A stretch of DNA of 64,000 bases from Salinispora arenicola (GTDB taxonomy: Bacteria; Actinomycetota; Actinomycetes; Mycobacteriales; Micromonosporaceae): positions 4,030,001 through 4,094,000 of the forward strand of contig NZ_VFOL01000001.1 in NCBI RefSeq assembly GCF_006716065.1. The letters run 5' to 3'. The notes under the pieces were generated by a model. It ran no database searches and was not told where the DNA came from. It saw nothing but the letters and a program-made list of their open reading frames with translations. Position 1 is the first letter of the stretch. The number at the start of each line of letters is the position of its first letter. A program made the translations under genes and the position numbers. Shown one piece after another: positions 54,419-62,906 of the stretch.

Positions 54419-55033
54419 TTAGGCCTCCTCGACGACAACCACCTCGGCTTCGCCGCCAACGACCGCCACCGCCAGGACCAGCGCCCCGGACGAGTCGAGA
54501 TGGCCAACCCAGATCCCGGCGACATCGGGCACCGGGCGCAGCCGTCCAGTGTCGGGGACCGGCATTCGGCGGCGCGAGCCACCGGCGCGCAGGCCGACGC
54601 CGAGGGCCTTGCCTACGGCCTCCTTCGCGGTCCACAGCCGCAGGAAGTCCCTGTCCCGACCCGCCTCGGGCCGGGCAGCGAGCCAGGCCACCTCGCTCGG
54701 GTCGTACCAGCGTCGGGCCAGGCCCAGCGCGGGCAGGCACCGGTGCCGTTCGACGTCCACCCCTACCGGCCCGTCGGCCCGGACGGCGACCACCGTCACC
54801 CCGCCGTGCCGGCTCACACTCGCCGGCACGGTGACCCGGCCCAGGCCGGTGCCCCGCTCGACCAGCGGTGCGCCGCCGGGCCGGTGGCTGATCACGAGGT
54901 CCGCCTCCGGACATCCCAGCAGCCCGGCGGCGGCCTGCCGCAGCAGCCGCCCAGCCGGTACCGGTCGGGTGCCGATACCCCGTCCGGTCCACACGTACAC
55001 GGTGTCCTGACCAGGCACCGGTGGCAGGTTCAC
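54419..55033 (-). CDS. Sfp-type phosphopantetheinyl transferase
   Basis: 204 aa from GTG at 55033. GVDVERHRCL (Mg-binding Asp/Glu) and the catalytic WTAKEAVGKALGVGL are diagnostic. It converts apo-ACPs to holo form, presumably the two stand-alone ACPs and the ACP-aromatase fusion. Only 15 bases separate its start from the divergent ACP start, so its true start may be further inside or the two promoters overlap coding sequence. Confidence 0.9.
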   Translation of the reverse strand: MNLPPVPGQDTVYVWTGRGIGTRPVPAGRLLRQAAAGLLGCPEADLVISHRPGGAPLVERGTGLGRVTVPASVSRHGGVTVVAVRADGPVGVDVERHRCLPALGLARRWYDPSEVAWLAARPEAGRDRDFLRLWTAKEAVGKALGVGLRAGGSRRRMPVPDTGRLRPVPDVAGIWVGHLDSSGALVLAVAVVGGEAEVVVVEEA

Positions 55034-55048
55034 GGAGAGAGGTTAACC

Positions 55049-55315
55049 ATGAGAACCGAGGTCCGCACCTTCGTCATCGAGCAGCTCGCCGACATGAGCT
55101 ACGACGTGGAGGGAATCGACGACGACACCACCCTCGGGCCCGCCGGAGTGGACCTGGAGTCCCTGGCCCTCGCCGACCTGGCGGTCCGGGTCGAGGACCG
55201 GTACGGACTGTCGTTCGCTGACGAGGAGTCGGAGAAACTCGCCCTGATGACGGTGGGCGAGTTCACCACGATGGTCGCCGACCGGGTCGCCGGTGCGTCG
55301 AGCGACCGTTCCTGA
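55049..55315 (+). CDS. stand-alone acyl carrier protein (first)
   Basis: 88 aa from an ATG after GGAGAGAGG. PAGVDLESLALADLAVRVEDRYGLSF carries the phosphopantetheine Ser (about S38). Acidic, four-helix size. Its stop shares one base with the next start (TGATG). It starts an operon of eight or more tightly coupled genes running off the right edge. Confidence 0.9.
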   Translation: MRTEVRTFVIEQLADMSYDVEGIDDDTTLGPAGVDLESLALADLAVRVEDRYGLSFADEESEKLALMTVGEFTTMVADRVAGASSDRS

Positions 55316-55557
55316 TGGCCGGTCAGCCCGACCTGGGGCGAGCCGACCTGGTGGCCATGCTCGCTCAGCTCACCGACCGACCCACCGACCTGCCCGAGCG
55401 GATCGGCTCGATGGAGCTGGCCTGGCTCGTGCACCTGGTCGAGCAGCGCTACGACCGGCAACTCGACCTCACCGACGACCAACTCGCCCGGGTCCGCACC
55501 GTCGACGACGCACTGGCGGTCTTCCAGACCGCCCTGACCACCGCAGCCGATGGTTGA
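55315..55557 (+). CDS. stand-alone acyl carrier protein (second)
   Basis: 80 aa. ERIGSMELAWLVHLVEQRYDRQLDL is an ACP recognition helix with Ser (about S32) in G-S-M-E-L rather than D-S-L. Length and acidic character fit an ACP. Two adjacent dissimilar ACPs, one for starter loading and one for extension, is the layout of aryl-polyene clusters. The variant motif leaves some doubt that it is pantetheinylated. Confidence 0.78.
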   Translation: MAGQPDLGRADLVAMLAQLTDRPTDLPERIGSMELAWLVHLVEQRYDRQLDLTDDQLARVRTVDDALAVFQTALTTAADG

Positions 55558-56632
55558 GCGGACCGACATCCTCCTCACCGGTGTCCACGCGACCAGCGCA
55601 CTGGGTCGGGGCGCCGAGGCGCAGCTGGCCGGGGTACTCGCGGGAATCCCCGCGTTCCAGCCGGTCCGCCGGTTCGACACCGGCACCCGGCGGGTCAACG
55701 CGGCGGCCACCTTACCGGAGACCGGTGCCCTGGCCGACGAACTGACCGAGGCGGTGACGGCGGCGTGCCGGTCCGCCGGGCTCACCGCGGCGCACCGCGC
55801 CAGCGCGGCACTGCTGCTCGCGGTGCACGGTGGAGGGTCGGTGCCGGCGTTGGGGGCCAGCCTCGGCGCCGCCACCGGCTTCCCGGCCGTGCGCACGTAC
55901 ACCACCGCGTGCGTCTCGGGAACCAACGCGGTCGCCGACGCGGCCGCGCTGCTCCGGCGCGGCGACGTCGACCGCGCCGTGGTCGCCGCCGGCTACCTGG
56001 TCGAGCCCGACCAGTACGCCCTGTTCGACGTCGGCCGGGCGCTCGCCACCGACGCGGCGGTACGTCCGTTCAGCGCCGGCCGCACCGGCCTGTTGATCGG
56101 CGACGGGGTGGCAGCGGTGGTGCTGGAGCGTGCCGACGTCGCCCAGCGACCGATCGCCAGCCTGCTCGGCTGGGGCCGGGCCGGTGACGCCTTCCACCCA
56201 TGTCAGCCGGAACCGACGGGTCGTGGCCTGGCCCGGGCGGTCACCGCCGCACTGGCCCGCGCCGGCGTCGCCCCGGAGGACATCGGCTACGTCAACGCCA
56301 ACGCCACCGGGTCCGGGCCGGGCGACGCCGCCGAGGCGGCGGCGCTGCGGACCGCGCTGGGCCCGACAACAGCACAGCGGGTACCGGTGAGCTCCACGAA
56401 GTCCCTGCACGGGCATGCGCTGGAGGCGTCCGGTCTCCTGGAACTGGTGGTGACGGCGCTTGCGCTGCGGCACGGCAAGCTGCCGGCCAACGCCGGCTGG
56501 CTCGGCCCGGACCCGGACTGCCCGCTCGACGTCATCCTGGACACACCCCGACCCGCCGCCACCGGCTACGCGCTGACCCTCAACGCCGCGTTCGGCGGTG
56601 CGAGCACCGCCCTCCTGGTCGGTGCGACGTGA
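55550..56632 (+). CDS. ketosynthase with an altered catalytic triad
   Basis: 360 aa, overlapping the ACP gene by eight bases. The Cys nucleophile is in TTACVSGTNA (C121). The first triad His is replaced: VNANATGSGPGD has Asn251 where KS enzymes have the His of N-A-H-G-T-G-T. The second His is present in STKSLHGHALEASG. With 360 residues it is shorter than FabF. A changed triad may shift the enzyme toward acyl transfer or a priming role. It is followed immediately by a truncated KS-like protein, suggesting a heterodimer. Confidence 0.88.
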   Translation: MVERTDILLTGVHATSALGRGAEAQLAGVLAGIPAFQPVRRFDTGTRRVNAAATLPETGALADELTEAVTAACRSAGLTAAHRASAALLLAVHGGGSVPALGASLGAATGFPAVRTYTTACVSGTNAVADAAALLRRGDVDRAVVAAGYLVEPDQYALFDVGRALATDAAVRPFSAGRTGLLIGDGVAAVVLERADVAQRPIASLLGWGRAGDAFHPCQPEPTGRGLARAVTAALARAGVAPEDIGYVNANATGSGPGDAAEAAALRTALGPTTAQRVPVSSTKSLHGHALEASGLLELVVTALALRHGKLPANAGWLGPDPDCPLDVILDTPRPAATGYALTLNAAFGGASTALLVGAT

Positions 56633-57147
56633 CCGGGGGTGGTGGGCCGGCCGTTCTGGCGGAGGCGGCGTGGCCAGAACCGGGCGACGGCGCCGCGCCA
56701 CTGCTGCCTGGGTTCGTCCACTCGGCATTCAACCCGTTGGTGGCGGCGGTGGCAGATCGGTGCCTCACCAGGGCGTACCAGGCCGCCCCGGCCCCCGACG
56801 GGCTGCGTACCGCGATTGTGCTGGTCAGCCCGACCGGCGACGAAGCCAGCGCGGCGCACGTGCGGGCCGCGGTTGCCGGTGGCCGGCGGCCGGGACCGCT
56901 GTTCTTCTTCCAGTCGGTGCCGAACAGCGTGGCCGGTCACCTGGCCGCCCGCTGGGGGCTGGGCGGACCGGTGGTCTGCCTCGCACCGCCTGGCGACCCA
57001 CGGGCTGCCGGGCTCGCCGAGGTCGACCTGTTGCTGCACGACGGCGACGCCGACGCGGCGTTGCTGATCTTGATCGATACGGCGCCGGACGACGGTGGCG
57101 CGGAGTCAGCCGTCGCCGTGCTGCTGGGGGGAGGAGACCGACCATGA
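56629..57147 (+). CDS. truncated ketosynthase-like protein (Ketoacyl-synt_2 type)
   Basis: 172 aa from a GTG overlapping the previous stop. GGGRRPGPLFFFQSVPNSVAGHLA resembles the nucleophile region of the PF13723 family, where FSHSVHN-A-L-A-G is typical; no Cys is present at that point. Such small partners occur with KS enzymes in aryl-polyene (ApeC-like) and related clusters. It is likely non-catalytic and could regulate chain length of the KS encoded upstream. Confidence 0.65.
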   Translation: MTGGGGPAVLAEAAWPEPGDGAAPLLPGFVHSAFNPLVAAVADRCLTRAYQAAPAPDGLRTAIVLVSPTGDEASAAHVRAAVAGGRRPGPLFFFQSVPNSVAGHLAARWGLGGPVVCLAPPGDPRAAGLAEVDLLLHDGDADAALLILIDTAPDDGGAESAVAVLLGGGDRP

Positions 57148-58760
57148 GGACCAGGGGAATCCGTGGGCTGCTCGCCGCCGATGACCGCATCGGTGCCGGC
57201 AACGTGCTTGCGCGGGTGCTCGCGCACGGCGCCGACCCGGACGGGCCCGGCCTGACGTTCGACACACCGCTGGACGGGCACCCCGCCGAGACGGCGCTGA
57301 CGTTGGGACAGCTCGAACGCCGGGCGGCAGCCCGGGCCGCCTGGCTGCACGAGCGGGGCATCGCCCCCCGCGACCCCGTGGCGGTCTGGGCCACCGCCGC
57401 TGCTGACATGGTGCTGAGCTACCTCGCGTTGACCCGGCTGGGGGCGATCCCGGCGCTGATGAACGGGCGGCTGCGGCCGGCGATCGCCGCTGAGTACATC
57501 CGGCGGCTGCGCGGCGTCGCCGTGCTCGCCGACGACGAGCATCGCGCGCTGCTCGCCGAGCACGACCTCGGGGTGCCGGTGCTCGGCACGCCCACCGAGG
57601 CCGGGGGCGGTGACCCGGACGCGGCCCCGGCCCACTACCGGCACCACCCGGACGACCCGATCGTGATCACGCACACGTCCGGCACCACCGGCGTGCCGAA
57701 GGCGGTGCTGCACTCGCACGCGAGCCTGTTCGCGGCGACTCGACACCTGCTGAGCATGCCGCAGGCACAGGGCACCACGCGAATCCTCAACGCCCTGCCC
57801 GCCCCGCACACCGCCACCGTGCTCATGGTCAACCAGGCGCTCGGCAACCGCGCGGAGATGCTTCTCCTGTCCGACCAAAGTGGGGAGCGGGTCATCGACG
57901 CGATCCAGCGCTGGCGCCCGGACGGGGTGTTCGGTTTCTCGGTCACCTGGGCCGAGCTGGCCCGGTTCGACCTGACCGGGTACGACCTGGACTCGGTGCG
58001 GCTGTGGTTCAACACCGGCGACTCGTCGCACGAGCCGCACATTCGGCGTCTGGTGGCGGTCGGCTCCCGGGACGTGATGACCCGCACGGGTGCCACCCGG
58101 GTGCCGGGCTCGGTGTTCATCGACGGCCTCGGCTCCTCCGAGATGGGACACTCCATGTTCCACGTCACCCACACGCGCCAGACCGAGCGGTACGGACGGT
58201 GCATCGGCCGGCCGTACCGGTTCACGAAGGTCGCCGTGCTGGACGCGGACGGCGAGCCGGTTCCCACTGGTGAGGCGGGCTGGCTGGGTATCGACTCGCC
58301 GTCGCTGTTCCGTGGCTACTGGAACGACTCGGTCACCACCCACCGGTTCCGCCAGCGCGGCTGGTACCTGACCGGAGACCTGGTCTACGCCGACGCCGAG
58401 GGCTGGTACTACCACCTGGACCGGGCAGTCGACTCGGTCGAGGCGGGCGACGGGAAGCGTTTCTACACCGCGTTGTCCGAGGAGCGGATCCTCGCCGCCT
58501 GCCCCGACGTCACCGACTGCACGGTGGTCATGGTGCGCCAGCCAACCGGCGTCGTCACCGACGTGCTGCTGGAACTGGCCGCCGACGCGGACGGCAGCGA
58601 GGACCGTACCGCGGCGGTTCGGGACGCGCTGGGCGCGGATGTCGGGGCGACCCTGCGTCGGGTGGTGCCGGTCCGTTCCGCCGACATCCCGGTCACCGTC
58701 ACCGGCAAGGTCCGCAAGGTGGCGCTGCGGGAACGCTACCTGAGCGGGGCGTCCCAGTGA
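57144..58760 (+). CDS. AMP-dependent acyl ligase (second)
   Basis: 538 aa from ATG with GGAGGAG upstream. ITHTSGTTGVPKAVLHSHAS (about residues 176-195) is the P-loop motif; FIDGLGSSEMGHSMF is the A5 region; YLTGDLVYADAEGWYYHLDR the A7/A8 region; TVTGKVRKVALRERYL contains the C-terminal Lys. Larger and different from the ligase at 53010, so two different acids may be activated. It overlaps the genes on both sides. Confidence 0.9.
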   Translation: MRTRGIRGLLAADDRIGAGNVLARVLAHGADPDGPGLTFDTPLDGHPAETALTLGQLERRAAARAAWLHERGIAPRDPVAVWATAAADMVLSYLALTRLGAIPALMNGRLRPAIAAEYIRRLRGVAVLADDEHRALLAEHDLGVPVLGTPTEAGGGDPDAAPAHYRHHPDDPIVITHTSGTTGVPKAVLHSHASLFAATRHLLSMPQAQGTTRILNALPAPHTATVLMVNQALGNRAEMLLLSDQSGERVIDAIQRWRPDGVFGFSVTWAELARFDLTGYDLDSVRLWFNTGDSSHEPHIRRLVAVGSRDVMTRTGATRVPGSVFIDGLGSSEMGHSMFHVTHTRQTERYGRCIGRPYRFTKVAVLDADGEPVPTGEAGWLGIDSPSLFRGYWNDSVTTHRFRQRGWYLTGDLVYADAEGWYYHLDRAVDSVEAGDGKRFYTALSEERILAACPDVTDCTVVMVRQPTGVVTDVLLELAADADGSEDRTAAVRDALGADVGATLRRVVPVRSADIPVTVTGKVRKVALRERYLSGASQ

Positions 58761-59986
58761 CCGCGGTCATCACCGGGATGGGTCTGTTCACGCCGGTGGG
58801 CCGCGGTGTGGAGGCCACCTTCGACGCCCTGTGCACGGGCCGATCCGGTCTGGTCCAGCCGCCGGCGGACCACCCCATCGCCGGAAGCCTGGAGGTCGCC
58901 GGCGTGCTGCCAGCGATCGACCCACGGTCGGTGGCGTCCGGCCCGGACACCAAGATCCTGGACCGGATCGTGCTGTTGGCCCTGCTCACCGCCGCGGAGG
59001 CGTTCGCCGACGCCGGTATCGAGGTGGGCCGGGACGTCGCCCCGGAGCGGGCGGCAGTCATCGTCGGTGGGGTCGGCGGGATGGCCACCCTGGAAGCGCA
59101 GGTTCTCACCCGGGCGGCCCGAGGGCGAGCGGGGGTCAATCCGTACCTGCTCACCGGGATCCTGCCGAACATGCCGTCGGCCCGAATCGCGATCCGGCAC
59201 GGCATCCGGGGCTACAGCTCCTCCGTCGGCACCGCCTGTGCCTCCGGCGTCCAGGCGGTCGCCGACGCGGTCCGGCTGATCCAGGCGGGCGAGGCCGACG
59301 TGGTGCTCTGCGGGGCCAGCGAGGCGCCGCTGTTCCCGACCTTCGCCGACACGTTCGGCAACGCCAGGGCACTCGCGCGGGGCTGGGCCGACCCGACGGC
59401 GGCCAGCCGCCCGTTCGACACCCGCCGCAACGGGTTCGTGCTCGCCGAAGGGGCGGCGCTCCTGGTGCTGGAGAGCGCCGACCACGCCGCGGCGCGGGGC
59501 GCTACCGGGTACGCCGAGATCGCCGGGTACGGCGTGACGACCGACGCCTACCATCCGACTGCGCCTCGGCCGGACGGCACCGGCGCGGCCGAGTCCATCC
59601 GGCGGGCGCTCGCCGGCGGGGGCGTTCCGGCGGCCGAGGTCGGCTACGTCAACGCGCACGGCACCGGCACCAAGCTCGGCGACATCGCCGAGATCACGGC
59701 GCTCACCGAGGTCTTCGGCCCGAACGGGGTGCCGGTCAGCTCCACCAAGGCGCTCACCGGTCACCTGCTCGGCGCCTCCGGCGTGCTGGAGGCCGCGGCA
59801 ACCGCGCTGGCGCTCGGGCGGGGTCTGCTCCCGCCGACCTGGAACCTCGACGACCCGGACCCGGCCTGCGCGGCCGACCACATTCGCAAGGACCCCCGGG
59901 CGACCGAGACCGGGTACGCGCTGACCAACTCCTTCGGGTTCGGGGGACAGAACGTGAGTCTGCTGCTCGCGCGGTCGCGGAGGTGA
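58757..59986 (+). CDS. FabF-type ketosynthase with intact triad
   Basis: 409 aa. Cys161 in VGTACASGVQA, His in VNAHGTGTKLGD, second His in STKALTGHLLGASG: a complete Cys-His-His triad. It resembles FabF and KS enzymes of highly reducing type II pathways. It could extend chains on the stand-alone ACPs, distinct from the KS/CLF pair at 49.8-52.3 kb. Its stop overlaps a GTG that could start the next gene. Confidence 0.92.
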   Translation: MTAVITGMGLFTPVGRGVEATFDALCTGRSGLVQPPADHPIAGSLEVAGVLPAIDPRSVASGPDTKILDRIVLLALLTAAEAFADAGIEVGRDVAPERAAVIVGGVGGMATLEAQVLTRAARGRAGVNPYLLTGILPNMPSARIAIRHGIRGYSSSVGTACASGVQAVADAVRLIQAGEADVVLCGASEAPLFPTFADTFGNARALARGWADPTAASRPFDTRRNGFVLAEGAALLVLESADHAAARGATGYAEIAGYGVTTDAYHPTAPRPDGTGAAESIRRALAGGGVPAAEVGYVNAHGTGTKLGDIAEITALTEVFGPNGVPVSSTKALTGHLLGASGVLEAAATALALGRGLLPPTWNLDDPDPACAADHIRKDPRATETGYALTNSFGFGGQNVSLLLARSRR

Positions 59987-60054
59987 CGGTGCAACCATTC
60001 GCGGGCGGAGCGCCCGCACGACCGGCACGGGGGAATCGCGGGAAGGGCTGGGAT

Positions 60055-61164
60055 ATGGATATCCGTGGAATAGACCACATCGAACTCTACGTGGGTGACG
60101 CCCGGCAGGCCGCCTTCTACTTCGGCAACGCGGTGGGAATGCGGCTGTGCGGCCAGGGTGGCCCGGAGACCGGACTGACCGGGCAGCGTTCGTTGCTGCT
60201 GCGGCACGCTGGTGTCCGGTTGTTGCTGACCTCGGGGCTGACCGCCGATCACCCGGCGGCGGCGTACGTGCGACGGCACGGCGACGGTATCGCCGTGGTC
60301 GCGATGGAGGTCGACGACGCCGCCGGGGCGTACTCCGAACTGTTGGCCAGGGGTGCGACCGGCGGGACACCCCCGACCACCGTCACCAGCGCCGACGCCG
60401 AGGTGGTCGTTGCCGAGGTGGACGGTTTCGCCGATGTGCGGCACCGGCTGGTCGAGCGTCGCCGGGGCGGTCCCGACTTCCTGCCGGGCCTGGCGGAGCT
60501 GCCGCCGGTGGACGACACCGCCGAGAACCTGCTCGCCGAGATTGACCACCTGGCGGTGTGTGTACCGCCCGGGCAACTCGCCGAAACGGTCCGTGGTTAC
60601 CGGGAGGTGTTCGGATTCGCCGAGATCTTCCACGAGTACGTGGAGGTCGACGGTCAGGCGATGAACTCCACTGTGGTGCAGAGCCGGTCCGGGCGGGTGA
60701 CGTTGGTGCTGCTCGAACCAGACACCACGCGGCGGGCCGGGCAGATCGACGCGTTCCTCACCCAGCACGCCGGTGCGGGGGTGCAGCACCTCGGGCTGCG
60801 CACCGATGACATCGTCGAAGCGGTCACCGCGCTGCGCCAGCGCGGGGTGGGATTCGCGCGTACCCCGGCGGCCTACTACGACGATCTGGAGACCCGGGTC
60901 GGCCGGGTCGACGGCTCACTGGACCGGCTGCGGGAACTCGGCGTGCTGGTTGACCGGGACCACGACGGTCAGTTGCTGCAGATCTTCACAGAGTCGATGC
61001 ACGTGCGCCGCACCCTCTTCCTCGAGTTGATCGAGCGGCGCGGGGCGCGGACCTTCGGCAGCGGCAACATCAAGGCGCTCTACGAGGCCAAAGAACGGGA
61101 ACTGGCCGTGGCGGGGGCGCTCCCCGCCGTCAGTGCGGCCACCGGCCAGGAGGTGACGGCATGA
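60055..61164 (+). CDS. hmaS: 4-hydroxymandelate synthase-like dioxygenase (HmaS)
   Basis: 369 aa from the ATG at 60055 with GGGAAGG nearby; a GTG at 59983 is in frame but adds a non-conserved tail. The fold is the HPPD/HmaS family with metal ligands H165 (IDHLAV), H245 (VQHLGL) and E324 (LFLELIE). Segments QAMNSTVVQSRSG, AGQIDAFLTQHAGAGVQHL and FGSGNIKALYEA match glycopeptide-pathway HmaS closely; in HPPD the first differs (usually LNSEVMAD or similar). HmaS converts 4-hydroxyphenylpyruvate to 4-hydroxymandelate. Here there is no aminotransferase or NRPS, so it more likely feeds an aromatic starter. Confidence 0.82.
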   Translation: MDIRGIDHIELYVGDARQAAFYFGNAVGMRLCGQGGPETGLTGQRSLLLRHAGVRLLLTSGLTADHPAAAYVRRHGDGIAVVAMEVDDAAGAYSELLARGATGGTPPTTVTSADAEVVVAEVDGFADVRHRLVERRRGGPDFLPGLAELPPVDDTAENLLAEIDHLAVCVPPGQLAETVRGYREVFGFAEIFHEYVEVDGQAMNSTVVQSRSGRVTLVLLEPDTTRRAGQIDAFLTQHAGAGVQHLGLRTDDIVEAVTALRQRGVGFARTPAAYYDDLETRVGRVDGSLDRLRELGVLVDRDHDGQLLQIFTESMHVRRTLFLELIERRGARTFGSGNIKALYEAKERELAVAGALPAVSAATGQEVTA

Positions 61165-62090
61165 CCATTACCGATTTCGATCCGATGCTGACCGACGAGG
61201 AGGAGGCCCTGCTTCCGTCCGACGAGGATGTGGCGTTCTACGCCGAGCACGGCTGGTACCTGTCGAAGAAGCTGCTCACCGACGACGAGGTGGACGCTCT
61301 CGCGGCGGCCACCGACCGGTACTACGCCGGTGAACGACACCGTCGGCTGCCGGTGCGGCCCCCGAAGCTCGCCTACTGGGAGCCGGCCAAGGGCGCGGTG
61401 CAGCGGCACAACGACTACGTCCACCACGAGCACGACGGAATCGGAGCGATCCTCAGCAAGCGGTTGATCGGGGCGGTCGCCGCCCGGCTGGCGCAGGCGG
61501 ACGAGATCCGGATCTTCCAGTCCACCCTGATCCTCAAGCCGCCGGTCGAGGGGGAGCCGTCGAACATCGTGCCCTGGCACTTCGACAAGCACTACTGGGC
61601 GGCCTCGTCGTCGGACCGGATGCTGACCGCGTTCATCCCGTTCCACGACTGCGACGAGGAACTGGGCACCATCACCATGGTGGACGGCTCGCACCGGTGG
61701 ACGGAGGTCGGCTCCGACGACACGGTGGTGCGGCACTTCGCCGACCGAGACCGAGACCAGCTCGACGACATGCTGGCCCGCAACGCCGCACACAATGACG
61801 CCGACATCCGCAAGATTCCGATGGTGATCCCGAAGGGACACATGAGCTTCCACCACTGCCGCATCTACCACGGCAGTGGCGCGAACGTCGGTGGGCGGCC
61901 CCGTCAGGCGATCTCACTGCACCTGCAAGACGGCGACAACAGCTGGCGGCCGTTTCCGCTTTCCGACGGCACACTCGCCTCGTACAACCACGACGTGCTT
62001 GTTCGCCGCACCGAAGACGGGCGGCCGGACTACGCCGACCCCGAGTTCTGCCCGGTCATCTGGCGCCACCGCGCCCAGCAAGGAGGCTGA
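61161..62090 (+). CDS. PhyH-family Fe(II)/2-oxoglutarate dioxygenase
   Basis: 309 aa; the ATG overlaps the HmaS stop. VPWHFDKHYWAA supplies the H-x-D metal pair; HHCRIYHGSGANVGGRPRQAISLHL supplies the distal His and the 2-oxoglutarate-binding Arg. It belongs to the phytanoyl-CoA hydroxylase-like group common in natural-product pathways. It could hydroxylate or desaturate the aromatic acid or its chain. Two related dioxygenase genes in series suggest stepwise oxidation. Confidence 0.87.
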   Translation: MTITDFDPMLTDEEEALLPSDEDVAFYAEHGWYLSKKLLTDDEVDALAAATDRYYAGERHRRLPVRPPKLAYWEPAKGAVQRHNDYVHHEHDGIGAILSKRLIGAVAARLAQADEIRIFQSTLILKPPVEGEPSNIVPWHFDKHYWAASSSDRMLTAFIPFHDCDEELGTITMVDGSHRWTEVGSDDTVVRHFADRDRDQLDDMLARNAAHNDADIRKIPMVIPKGHMSFHHCRIYHGSGANVGGRPRQAISLHLQDGDNSWRPFPLSDGTLASYNHDVLVRRTEDGRPDYADPEFCPVIWRHRAQQGG

Positions 62091-62093
62091 GTC

Positions 62094-62906
62094 ATGTCAC
62101 GGTACGACTGGGGAAAGACCCACCAGGGGATCGAGCGGTTGGAAAAGGCGGTGACCGACCGCCGGAACACGGTGGTCCAGCACCCGCTGTACGCCAGTCT
62201 CGACACCCACGCGGCGCTGGTCACCTTCATGGAGCACCACGTGTTCGCGGTCTGGGACTTCATGTCCCTGCTCAAGTCGCTGCAACGGCAGCTCACCTGT
62301 GTGACGGTGCCGTGGATCCCGACCGGGCCGACCGGCAGTCGCCGCCTGATCAACGACATTGTGATGGTGGAGGAGAGCGACGAGCTGGGTAGCGGGTACC
62401 TCAGCCACTTCGAGCTGTACGTGCAGGGCATGACCGAGGCCGGCGCCGACACCAAGCCGGTGGACAAGCTGGTCGAACTCCTGCGCGCCGGCCAGACGGT
62501 CACCGAGTCGTTGGCGGTGGCGGGGGTGCCCGCCCCCTCCGCGGCCTTCGCCGGCACCACCTGGCGGATCATCGAGAGCACCCCGGTTCACTGCCAGGCC
62601 GCCGCGTTCGCGTTCGGCCGGGAGGACCTGATCCCGGAGATGTTCACCCAGGTCGTCGCCGTCAACCACCGGTCGGGGCGGCTGACCAGGTTCGTCGACT
62701 ACCTGGAGCGGCACATCGAGGTCGACGGCGAGCAGCACACCCCAATGGCCATGCAGATGCTCGCCGACCTGTGCGGCGACGACGACACCAAGTGGCAGGA
62801 GTGCGCGGACACGGTCAACACCGCGCTAGCCGCGCGGGCCAGGCTGTGGGACGACATCCTGGCCGCGGTGAAGGGCAATCCGGCGGTGGCTGCGGGGCGC
62901 GGGTGA
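62094..62906 (+). CDS. DUF3050 protein, heme-oxygenase-like fold
   Basis: 270 aa from ATG, three bases after the previous stop. [40 protein letters not shown] and [19 protein letters not shown] are features I recall for DUF3050. The helical H-x-x-H and E/D pattern is like heme-oxygenase-type diiron proteins, several of which are oxidases in biosynthetic clusters. A diiron oxidase acting on a cluster intermediate is a plausible role; it has not been shown for this family to my knowledge. Confidence 0.75.
   Translation: MSRYDWGKTHQGIERLEKAVTDRRNTVVQHPLYASLDTHAALVTFMEHHVFAVWDFMSLLKSLQRQLTCVTVPWIPTGPTGSRRLINDIVMVEESDELGSGYLSHFELYVQGMTEAGADTKPVDKLVELLRAGQTVTESLAVAGVPAPSAAFAGTTWRIIESTPVHCQAAAFAFGREDLIPEMFTQVVAVNHRSGRLTRFVDYLERHIEVDGEQHTPMAMQMLADLCGDDDTKWQECADTVNTALAARARLWDDILAAVKGNPAVAAGRG

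Noticed and set aside
55550..59986. Fatty-acid synthase locus
   Set aside because: There is no fabD, fabG, fabH or fabI, and ligases, HmaS and PhyH do not belong to primary fatty acid synthesis.
60055..61164. 4-hydroxyphenylpyruvate dioxygenase of tyrosine catabolism
   Set aside because: Active-site segments (QAMNSTVVQS, AGQIDAFLTQHAGAGVQH, FGSGNIKALYEA) fit 4-hydroxymandelate synthase better, and no homogentisate genes are nearby. HPPD activity is not ruled out without assay.
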